A stretch of 33,604 nucleotides of DNA from an uncultured Collinsella sp. (GTDB lineage: Bacteria > Actinomycetota > Coriobacteriia > Coriobacteriales > Coriobacteriaceae): contig CATXJW010000020.1 of assembly GCA_958370325.1 (NCBI GenBank), positions 1 to 33,604 on the forward strand, written 5' to 3'. The notes beneath the pieces are model-generated. The model was not told where the DNA came from and made no database searches. It saw nothing but the letters and a program-made list of their open reading frames with translations. The position numbers were made by a program, and so were the translations under genes. Positions 22,807 to 30,155 of this stretch are shown here, piece by piece; position 1 is the first letter of the stretch; every line of letters begins with the position of its first letter.

Positions 22807-25155
22807 TTAGTGGCGCTTGCGGGCGGCCGTTGCCTTGCGGACGGAGGTCTTCTTGGTCGGAGCCTTTTCCTCGGCCGGAACGGCGGGGGAGACCGGGGTC
22901 TCCTTGGCGGGCTCGGTCTTTGCCTTAGCCTTGGGAGCGGCCTTAACCTCGGCAGCCTTCGGAGTCGGCTCGGCCTTTACTGCGGGCTTTTCCTCGGCCT
23001 TAGCCTCTGTCTTGGGAGCAGCAGCCTTGGTCATAGTCTTTTTGGCCGTCGTCGTAGAGCGCTTGCGCGTGGTGGTCTTGGCGACCGGCTTTGCCTCGAC
23101 AGCTGCCTTGGCCTTGGGCTCGGAGGGCGCCTCCTCGACTTTGGCGGCCGGCTTTGCGGTTGCCTTAGTCGAGGCGGCCTTTTTGGTCGTCGACTTCGTA
23201 GCCGTGGTTTTCTTGGCGGTCGTGGTCTTGGTCGCGGCCGTCTTCTTGGCAGCGGTCTTGGCCGGAGCCTTTACCGCACGCTTAGTCTCGGCGGCGGCCT
23301 TCACCTCGGGGGCAGCCTCGGCCTCGGCGGCCTTTTTGGCAGCGGCGGTCGTGCGCTTGCGCGTGGTCGATGCCTTGGCAGTAGTTGCCTTGGCAGCGGT
23401 GGCCTTGCTCGCAGCGGCCTTCGTGGTCGTAGCCTTCTTAGCCGTCGTCTTGCGAGTCGTCGTCTTCTTGGCGGCAGGCTTCGCTGCGGGCTTCACCTCA
23501 GGCTCGGGCTCGGGAGTAGCCTCGACCTTCACCTCAGGATCGGCTTTAACGGGGTCAGCTTCAACCGGCTTCTCCTCGACCTTGGGCTCCTCAGCAGCAG
23601 CGGGCTCCTTAACGGGCGCCGCAGGCTCGGCCTCATCAGCAACCGGCTCCTCTATGGCCGTGGCAGCCTCCACAGCCGCCGGGCGCTCAATCTCCGGGTG
23701 CATAAAGAAGTACAGGTCCAGATACTTGTCGGCCGAACGCGTCCAGCTAAAGTCCTGGCTCATGGCCTGCGTGACTAGCTGGTTCCAGGCATCGCGGTTG
23801 TCCCAGAACAGGCGTGCTGCGCGGAACACCGCGTCGCCCATCTCGTCGCCGTTAAAGTTGGTAAACGAGAAGCCCGTGCCCTCGCCGGTAAACTCGTTGT
23901 ACGGCTGCACGGTGTCCTTCAGGCCACCGGTCTCGCGCACGATGGGCAGGGTGCCGTAGCGCATGGCGATGATCTGCGACAGGCCGCAGGGCTCAAATTT
24001 CGAAGGCATCAGGAATATATCGGCGGCAGCGTACATGCGCTGCGACAGCGCGGGGTCAAACTCGATGCGCGCGGCCATGGTGCCGGGGTACTTGTCCTGG
24101 AAGTAGCGCAGACCGTCCTCGTAGTCGCGGTCGCCGGTGCCCAGCACGGCCACCTGTACGCCGCCGGACAGGATGCGGTCGAGCGCGTACATGACCAGGT
24201 CCAGGCCCTTCTGACGCGTCAGGCGCGTGACCATCACCATGAGCGGACGGTCGTCGCGAACCTCGAGCCCCAGCTCTTCCTGCAGTTTGGCCTTGCACAC
24301 GGCCTTGCCGGAACGGTCATCAACCGTGTAGTTGGCGGCAATGCGCTTGTCGGTTGCCGGGTCAAAGGCCGCCACGTCAATGCCGTTGAGGATGCCCTGC
24401 AGCGCGTAGGAACGCTCGCGCAGCACACCGTCCAGGCCCTCGCCAAACTCGGGCGTCTGGATCTCGCCCGCATAGGTGGGGCTCACCGTGGTAATGGCAT
24501 CGGCATAGTGCAGCGCGCCCAGCATGTAGTTGATGCTGCAGGCGTCGCAACGCAGCTGCGTAGCAGCCGCCGGAATATGCGCCACACCCAGGATGTCCTC
24601 CATCACGGTGTCGCTAAACTGGCCCTGGAACGCCACGTTGTGGATCGAGAACACAGTCTTGACGCGGTCGTACAGCGGCAGGCCCTGGTAGAACTCGCGC
24701 AAGAACACGGGCGCCAGTGCCGTCTGCCAGTCGTTACAGTGCAGGATGTCGCACTCAAAGCCCTCGGGCAGGTGCTGCAGGCTCTCGGTAATGGCCTTGG
24801 AGAAGAACGCGAAGCGCTCGCCGTCGTCGAAGAAGCCGTACGGATAATCGCGCGCAAAGTAGCGCTCGTTGTCCACGAACATATAGGTGACGCCGTCGTG
24901 CTCGAGCTTCTCCAGCCCGCAGTACTCGTTGCGCCAGCCCAGGCTCACGTAAAAGTCGGAAAAGTGCTCCATCTGCGCCTTGTACTCATCCTTGATGGTG
25001 GCGTACTTGGGCACCATCACAATGACTTCGGCGCCGGCGCGCACGAGCGCCGCAGGCAGCGAGCCCGCCACGTCGCCCAGGCCACCGGTCTTAACAAACG
25101 GTGCGCACTCGGCCGAGGCAAACACGATCTGCATCTTTTTGCTGGAATCTGCCAT
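22807..25155 (-). CDS. glgA: Glycogen synthase with long lysine-rich histone-like C-terminal tail
   Basis: GlgA transfers glucose from ADP-glucose to glycogen chains. Residues 1-489 are a complete GT5 enzyme. The N-terminal KTGGLGDV (22-29) binds the donor phosphate, and the C-terminal lobe has MPSKFEPCGLSQIIAMRYG and ETGGLKDTV. Residues 490-782 form a tail foreign to ordinary GlgA: about 65 acidic Glu/Pro-rich residues, then a basic stretch of Lys, Ala and Thr repeats (TTTRKTTAKKATTTK, AKKTTATKSTTKKAAS) ending in RKATAARKRH. ATG 25155 is chosen over ATG 25167 because GGGAG lies five bases upstream. A hairpin precedes it and a strong terminator follows. It is the last gene of the operon. The synthase call is secure; the tail's role is unknown. 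Confidence 0.96.
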   Translation of the reverse strand: MADSSKKMQIVFASAECAPFVKTGGLGDVAGSLPAALVRAGAEVIVMVPKYATIKDEYKAQMEHFSDFYVSLGWRNEYCGLEKLEHDGVTYMFVDNERYFARDYPYGFFDDGERFAFFSKAITESLQHLPEGFECDILHCNDWQTALAPVFLREFYQGLPLYDRVKTVFSIHNVAFQGQFSDTVMEDILGVAHIPAAATQLRCDACSINYMLGALHYADAITTVSPTYAGEIQTPEFGEGLDGVLRERSYALQGILNGIDVAAFDPATDKRIAANYTVDDRSGKAVCKAKLQEELGLEVRDDRPLMVMVTRLTRQKGLDLVMYALDRILSGGVQVAVLGTGDRDYEDGLRYFQDKYPGTMAARIEFDPALSQRMYAAADIFLMPSKFEPCGLSQIIAMRYGTLPIVRETGGLKDTVQPYNEFTGEGTGFSFTNFNGDEMGDAVFRAARLFWDNRDAWNQLVTQAMSQDFSWTRSADKYLDLYFFMHPEIERPAAVEAATAIEEPVADEAEPAAPVKEPAAAEEPKVEEKPVEADPVKADPEVKVEATPEPEPEVKPAAKPAAKKTTTRKTTAKKATTTKAAASKATAAKATTAKASTTRKRTTAAAKKAAEAEAAPEVKAAAETKRAVKAPAKTAAKKTAATKTTTAKKTTATKSTTKKAASTKATAKPAAKVEEAPSEPKAKAAVEAKPVAKTTTRKRSTTTAKKTMTKAAAPKTEAKAEEKPAVKAEPTPKAAEVKAAPKAKAKTEPAKETPVSPAVPAEEKAPTKKTSVRKATAARKRH
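22810..23688 (-). other. Low-complexity segment encoding the GlgA tail
   Basis: This 879-base segment encodes 293 residues made almost only of Ala, Lys, Thr, Pro, Glu and Val, with imperfect short repeats at both DNA and protein level. An acidic linker precedes the basic part. The reverse strand is also open over long stretches because of this composition, which produces spurious antisense frames. Confidence 0.9.
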
Positions 25156-25178
25156 ATTGTCTCCCATGTTGCAATTCG

Positions 25179-25214
25179 AGAATAGCCGCCTGGCGCTAAC
25201 CGGGCGGCTATTCT
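25179..25214 (-). promoter_or_regulatory. Hairpin in the glgD-glgA gap
   Basis: Twelve-base perfect arms AGAATAGCCGCC/GGCGGCTATTCT (25179-25190, 25203-25214) with a 12-base loop lie in the 90-base gap ahead of glgA. No T-run follows in the transcribed direction. It could be an mRNA-stabilising or processing hairpin, or a partial terminator that lowers glgA expression. Confidence 0.6.
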
Positions 25215-25245
25215 ACATGTTACGAGCGATGTTGCGGTGCCAACG

Positions 25246-26373
25246 TTAACGTACGATGGTGGTGTCGGAAGTTAACGGAGCCTTGCCCAGCACCAGGATG
25301 TTCTCGGGCGTGCCGCGAAGCTCGGTGTTGGTGGGAACCACGTTGTTCTTGTCCAGAATGGCGTTCTCAACGCGTGCGCCGCTCTTGATGACACAGCTCT
25401 GGTTGATGATCGAGTTGGTTACCGAGGCGCCCTCCTCGACCACGACGCCGCGTGACAGGATCGAATTGCGCACGGTGCCCTTGATGATGCAACCGGCCGA
25501 GATGATCGAGTTGCACGCGTGGCTACCGGTCGCATAGCGCGAAGGCGGCACGTCGTGAGCCTTGGTCAGGATCGGGCGCTCGGGATCGAAGAGCTGGTCG
25601 GCCACGGTTTGGTCAAGCAGGTCCATGCTGCGGCGATACAGCGACTTCTCACTAAACACGCCCACGACCTCGCCCTTGTACTCGTAGCTGCACACGTCGA
25701 TGTTGCCAAAGTCGCCCTGGAGTGCCTCGAGCAGGTCCAGATAGTCGGCGGCCTGGTAGTGGTCGATAATCTCGAGCAGCGTCTCGCGGTTGACGATGCA
25801 GCAGTCCATAGAGGCGTTGTCGCCGTACGCGACGCCAGCGCTCACGCCCGTTAGGCGACCGTTCTCGTTAATCTCGAGTTTGGTCTCGTCATCGACGTTG
25901 CGCGTGGCCTTGCAGTACACCACGGTCATCTGGGCGCCGGAGTTCTCGTGCGCGTCGATGATGGTGTTGAGATCCATGTTAAAGATGATGTTGGTGCCCA
26001 TCATCACAACATAGGGCTTGTCCGAGCGCTGGAACAGCGTCTTGTTGGAGATGATGTCGCGCAGCAGGAAGCGCATGCCACCCTTGGTGGTGCCATACGC
26101 GTTGCCGGGCACCATGAACAGGCCGCCCTTCTTGCGGTCCAAGCCCCAGTCCTTGCCCGAGCCCACGTGGTCGATCAGCGAGCGGTAGTTTCCCGGCATG
26201 ACGACGCCGACGGTCTTGATGCCGGCATTCATCATGTTGGACAGCGGGAAGTCGATCAGGCGGTAGCGGCCCAAAAACGGAACGGACGCGATGGGGCGGT
26301 CCTTGAGCAGCACGCTGCCGTAGGTCGAAGAGTAGTTAGCGGTGATATAACCGATGGCCTTGCGATTGATCAT
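25246..26373 (-). CDS. glgD: GlgD, non-catalytic-looking ADP-glucose pyrophosphorylase subunit
   Basis: The 375-residue protein is a paralogue of GlgC, with an N-terminal nucleotidyltransferase fold and a C-terminal left-handed beta-helix built from hexapeptide repeats (about 275-360). The glycine-rich nucleotide loop of GlgC (LAGGQGSRL) is replaced by YITANYSSTYGS, and the GDHLYRMDY motif by MGTNIIFNMDL. This pattern is known for GlgD of Firmicutes, a regulatory partner in GlgC/GlgD heterotetramers. ATG 26373 begins four bases after the glgC stop, with AAGGGGG upstream, so the two are translated together. An ADP-glucose role is inferred from partner and operon. Confidence 0.93.
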   Translation of the reverse strand: MINRKAIGYITANYSSTYGSVLLKDRPIASVPFLGRYRLIDFPLSNMMNAGIKTVGVVMPGNYRSLIDHVGSGKDWGLDRKKGGLFMVPGNAYGTTKGGMRFLLRDIISNKTLFQRSDKPYVVMMGTNIIFNMDLNTIIDAHENSGAQMTVVYCKATRNVDDETKLEINENGRLTGVSAGVAYGDNASMDCCIVNRETLLEIIDHYQAADYLDLLEALQGDFGNIDVCSYEYKGEVVGVFSEKSLYRRSMDLLDQTVADQLFDPERPILTKAHDVPPSRYATGSHACNSIISAGCIIKGTVRNSILSRGVVVEEGASVTNSIINQSCVIKSGARVENAILDKNNVVPTNTELRGTPENILVLGKAPLTSDTTIVR

Positions 26374-26377
26374 CGGA

Positions 26378-27526
26378 TCATTCCCCCTTCCCGATAACGA
26401 CGTCATTTCCAACGACGGCCGTATCCTTGGTGGTATCGACAGAGCCGAGCTTCACGCCCTCTTCGACCGTGGAGTTCTCGCCCAAAATTGCGCGGCAGAT
26501 GTGCGCGCCGCTCTTAACGTGCGCACCCGGCAGCAGCACGGAGTCCTCGACCACGGCGCGCTCCTCGATGATGACATCGGTCGAAAGAATCGAGTGGCGA
26601 GCGGTGCCGTAGATCTTGCAGCCGTTGGAGACCAGGCAGTCGTCCAGGCGGCCGTCCGGGCCAATGTAGTGCGGCGGACGCGTGGTGATGTTGGACATGA
26701 TGGGGAAGTGCTTGTCGAACAAATCGAACTCGGGGTTGTTGCCCAGCAGGTCCATCGAGGTCTCGTGGAAGCTGGCGATGGTGCCGACGTCCTTCCAAAA
26801 TCCGTGGAACTCGTAGCTGTACAGGCGCTTGCCCTCGCCGAGCAGCTTGGGGATGATGTCCTTGCCAAAGTCGTGGCTCGAGCGCTGGTCCAGAGCGTCC
26901 TCTTCGAGCGCCTCGATCAACACGTCGGCCGAGAAGATGTAGATGCCCATGGACGCGAGATTCGAATCGGGCTTATCGGGCTTCTCGGTGAACTTGGTGA
27001 TGCGGCCGTCCTCGGGGTCGGTGGTCAGGATGCCAAAGCGGCTGGCCTCCTCCCACGGCACGGGCATAACGCTCACCGTGAGGTCGGCGTTGTTCTCAAT
27101 GTGCGTCTTGAGCATCTTGCGGTAGTCCATGCGATACAGGTGATCGCCCGAAAGAATCAGGACGTACTTGGGGTCGTTGGCCTTGATGTAGTCGAGGTTC
27201 TGCGTAATGGCGTCGGCCGTGCCCGCATACCAGGCGCCGCCGGTCTGCGTCTCGTACGGCGGCAGGATAGACACGCCGCCGTCACGGCTGTCCAGATCCC
27301 ACGCCTCGCCGGAGCCCACGTAGGCATGCAGCAGGTAGGGACGATACTGCGTCAGAACGCCCACCGTGTCGATGCCCGAGTTTGAGCAGTTGGAGAGCGA
27401 AAAGTCGATAATGCGGAACTTGCCACCAAAGCTAACCGCCGGCTTAGCGATCTTTTGGGTGAGTGCCCCCAATCGGCTGCCCTGTCCTCCTGCGAGGAGC
27501 ATCGCGATGCATTCTTTCTTACTCAT
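26378..27526 (-). CDS. glgC: Glucose-1-phosphate adenylyltransferase (ADP-glucose pyrophosphorylase), catalytic subunit
   Basis: GlgC makes ADP-glucose from ATP and glucose-1-phosphate, the committed step of bacterial glycogen synthesis. The 382-residue protein has the intact nucleotide loop MLLAGGQGSRLGALT (about 9-23), KPAVSFGGKFRIIDFSLSN, the catalytic-Asp motif SGDHLYRMDY, the substrate motif FTEKP and a C-terminal beta-helix with hexapeptide repeats. AAGGAG lies six bases before the ATG. It is followed by glgD after four bases and preceded by glgP with a hairpin in the gap. Length and motifs are normal. Confidence 0.97.
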   Translation of the reverse strand: MSKKECIAMLLAGGQGSRLGALTQKIAKPAVSFGGKFRIIDFSLSNCSNSGIDTVGVLTQYRPYLLHAYVGSGEAWDLDSRDGGVSILPPYETQTGGAWYAGTADAITQNLDYIKANDPKYVLILSGDHLYRMDYRKMLKTHIENNADLTVSVMPVPWEEASRFGILTTDPEDGRITKFTEKPDKPDSNLASMGIYIFSADVLIEALEEDALDQRSSHDFGKDIIPKLLGEGKRLYSYEFHGFWKDVGTIASFHETSMDLLGNNPEFDLFDKHFPIMSNITTRPPHYIGPDGRLDDCLVSNGCKIYGTARHSILSTDVIIEERAVVEDSVLLPGAHVKSGAHICRAILGENSTVEEGVKLGSVDTTKDTAVVGNDVVIGKGE

Positions 27527-27566
27527 CGATTTCTCCTTCTGTCATCGATGTTCCTAAACCCATTAG

Positions 27567-27597
27567 CGACGGGCGCGGCGCAACGTCACGCCCGTCG
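27567..27597 (-). promoter_or_regulatory. Hairpin in the glgP-glgC gap
   Basis: Nine-base perfect arms CGACGGGCG/CGCCCGTCG (27567-27575, 27589-27597) with a 13-base loop sit between glgP and glgC. There is no T-run after it. Like the hairpin before glgA, it may set relative expression by mRNA processing or partial termination. Confidence 0.6.
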
Positions 27598-27634
27598 AGT
27601 AATGCCGTGCTGGCATAGGGGAGCTCGTGCGCCT

Positions 27635-30061
27635 TTACGCGTGCCAGATCTCGTCGCGGTACTCGCGAATGGTGCGGTCGCTCGAGAACCAGCCGCTCGA
27701 GGCGGTGTTGAGCAGGGCCTTGCGGTTCCAGGTCTCCTGGTCGCCGTAGCTGCCGGTGAGCTTCTCCCACGCATCCACGTAACTGCGGAAGTCTGCCATG
27801 ACCAGGTCGGGGTCGTTGTTGTTCATGAGCTCGTTGTAGATGCTCTCGAAGTTGCCCGAAAGACCCGCAAAGGTGTTGTCCTTGAGCTCGTCCATCACGC
27901 GGCCCAGACGCTCACGGTCGCCGTTGAGGGTATCCCACGCAAAGTAGCTGTTCGATGCCCAGAGCTGCTCGACCTCGGGGGCGGGCAGACCAAAGATGGC
28001 CTCGTTCTCGCGGCCGGCCAGGTCGGCGATCTCGATGTTAGCGCCGTCGAGGGTGCCCAGCGTAATGGCACCGTTCATCATGAGCTTCATGTTGGACGTG
28101 CCCGAGGCCTCCTTGCCGGCCGTGGAGATCTGCTCCGAGATCTCGGCGGCGGGGTAAATGAGCTGGGCGTTGCTCACGCGGAAGTTGGGGATAAAGCAGA
28201 CCTTCATGACCTCGTTGACGCGTGGGTCATTGTTGATGACCTCGGCCACGGAGTTAATGAGGCGGATGGTCTCCTTGGCAAAGGTGTAGCTCGAGGCAGC
28301 CTTGCCGCTAAAGATGAAAGTCGTCGGCGTCACGTGGAAATTGGGATCGGCGATGCGACGGTTGTAGATATCCATCACCTTCATGATGTTCATGAGCTGG
28401 CGCTTGTAGGCGTGGAAGCGCTTCACCTGGACATCGAAGACGGTGTTGGGGTCAATGACCAGACCGGTCTCGGCCTTAACGTAGGCGGCCAGGCGCTCCT
28501 TGTTGGCGCGCTTGGAGGCACCCACGGCCTTCAGGAACTCGGTGTCGTTCTGGAACTCCTTGAGCTTCTCCAGCTCAAAGGCGTCCTTCAGCCAGCCGTC
28601 GCCAATGGCCTCGGTCACGAGCTTGGCGTAGGTGGGGTTGGCCTCGGCAAAGAAGCGACGGTGCGAGATGCCGTTGGTCTTGTTGTTGAACTTTTCGGGC
28701 GTCAGGGCATAGAAGTCCTTGAGCACGATGTTCTTAATGATGTCGGAGTGGATCTTGGCCACGCCGTTGACGCTGTGGCTGCAGATCACAGACAGGTTGG
28801 CCATGCGAATCTCGCCGTCCCACAGGATGGCGGTCTGGCGCAGACGCTCCTGCCAGCCCTCCTGCGTGGTGTCGAACGACTCGTGCCAACGACGGCTGAT
28901 CTCGTCGATGATCTGGTACACACGGGGGAGGAGCTTGGAGAACATGCCGATGGGCCACTTCTCCAGGGCCTCGGGCAGGATCGTGTGGTTGGTGTAGCTC
29001 ACGACCTGCGTCACGATGCTCCAGGCGTCATCCCACTCGAGCTTCTTCTCGTCGATGAGGATACGCATGAGCTCAGGGCCGCACATGGCGGGGTGCGTGT
29101 CGTTGGTGTGGATGGCCACAAACTGCGGCAGCAGCTCCCAATTCTCGCCGTGCTCCTTCTCAAAGGTGTCGAGCAGGCTGTAGATGCCGGCCGAGACAAA
29201 CAGGTACTCCTGCTTCAGACGCAGCAGACGGCCGTGTTCGCCGGCGTCGTTGGGGTAGAGGATGGCGCTGATGGCCTCGGCCTCGGCGCGCTCAGCATCG
29301 GCCAGGGCATAGTCGCCGCGGTTGAAGGCCTCAAGGTCAAAGTGCTCCTCGACCGGCTCGGCGGCCCAGACGCGCAGCTTGTTGACGGTCTCGCCGGCAT
29401 AGCCCACGACGGGGATGTCATAAGGGACGGCCAGGATATCCTGCGTGTCCACCGTGCGGTAGAACGTGCGGCCGTTCTCCTCAAAGCCCTCGACGTGGCC
29501 ACCAAACTTAATAGTCACGGCCTTGTCCTGACGACGGACTTCCCAAGGATAGCCGTGGGTGAGCCACTCGTCGGTGGCCTCGACCTGGCTGCCGTTGACG
29601 ATCTCCTGCTTAAACAGGCCGTAGCGGTAGCGCATGCCGTTGCCGTAGCCGGCAATGCCCTCGGCTGCCATGGAATCCAAGAAGCAAGCGGCCAGACGAC
29701 CCAGGCCACCGTTGCCCAGCGCCGGATCGGGCTCCTGGTTCTCGATGACGGACAGGTCGAAGCCCATGTCGTCGAGCGCCTCGGCGACCATATCGCGCAC
29801 GCCAAAGTTGAGCAGGTAGTTGTCGAGCAGGCGGCCGATCAAAAACTCGATCGAGAAGTAGTACACGCGCTTTTTGCCCTCGGCGGTGACGCGGGCGTCA
29901 CTCTTGGTGGCAACGGTGCGCGCCTTCTCGGCCACGAGCTTGGCCAGGGCGTTAAAGCGGTCGAGGTCGCTGGCGGCCTCGACGCTCTTGCCGCTGATGC
30001 TCATGACGGCATCGCGATAGAGCTCGGTAAACTCCTGCTTGTTGTCGAAGATCTTATTCAT
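27635..30061 (-). CDS. glgP: Glycogen phosphorylase
   Basis: GlgP releases glucose-1-phosphate from glycogen ends using phosphate and pyridoxal phosphate. The 808-residue protein is of normal length and shows YYFSIEFLIGRLLDNYL (about 66-82), DPALGNGGLGRLAACFLDSM, FVAIHTNDTHPAM, FDVQVKRFHAYKRQLMN and the cofactor site EASGTSNMKLMMNGAITLGT, in which the Lys binds pyridoxal phosphate. GAAAGGA precedes the ATG. It sits between glgB and glgC on the minus strand, so breakdown and synthesis enzymes share an operon. A very long open frame on the opposite strand is a composition artefact. Confidence 0.97.
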   Translation of the reverse strand: MNKIFDNKQEFTELYRDAVMSISGKSVEAASDLDRFNALAKLVAEKARTVATKSDARVTAEGKKRVYYFSIEFLIGRLLDNYLLNFGVRDMVAEALDDMGFDLSVIENQEPDPALGNGGLGRLAACFLDSMAAEGIAGYGNGMRYRYGLFKQEIVNGSQVEATDEWLTHGYPWEVRRQDKAVTIKFGGHVEGFEENGRTFYRTVDTQDILAVPYDIPVVGYAGETVNKLRVWAAEPVEEHFDLEAFNRGDYALADAERAEAEAISAILYPNDAGEHGRLLRLKQEYLFVSAGIYSLLDTFEKEHGENWELLPQFVAIHTNDTHPAMCGPELMRILIDEKKLEWDDAWSIVTQVVSYTNHTILPEALEKWPIGMFSKLLPRVYQIIDEISRRWHESFDTTQEGWQERLRQTAILWDGEIRMANLSVICSHSVNGVAKIHSDIIKNIVLKDFYALTPEKFNNKTNGISHRRFFAEANPTYAKLVTEAIGDGWLKDAFELEKLKEFQNDTEFLKAVGASKRANKERLAAYVKAETGLVIDPNTVFDVQVKRFHAYKRQLMNIMKVMDIYNRRIADPNFHVTPTTFIFSGKAASSYTFAKETIRLINSVAEVINNDPRVNEVMKVCFIPNFRVSNAQLIYPAAEISEQISTAGKEASGTSNMKLMMNGAITLGTLDGANIEIADLAGRENEAIFGLPAPEVEQLWASNSYFAWDTLNGDRERLGRVMDELKDNTFAGLSGNFESIYNELMNNNDPDLVMADFRSYVDAWEKLTGSYGDQETWNRKALLNTASSGWFSSDRTIREYRDEIWHA

Positions 30062-30155
30062 ACGTTCCTTTCCCCCGGGGATGTTTCTCCCGGAACGGTT
30101 ATGACATGTATCCTACGCCCCCGCGGGGCGGGTAATTACAGTGGTAACACCTTTG

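Noticed and set aside
22810..23688. Frameshift or assembly artefact explaining the GlgA tail
   Set aside because: The frame is open and compositionally consistent to the stop codon, a strong terminator follows, and GlgB has a similar tail, so a real extension is more likely.
22810..23959. Two long plus-strand frames across the GlgA tail region
   Set aside because: They mirror the repetitive Lys/Ala/Thr codons, giving Gly/Leu- or Ala/Val-rich products with no ribosome-binding site or domain.
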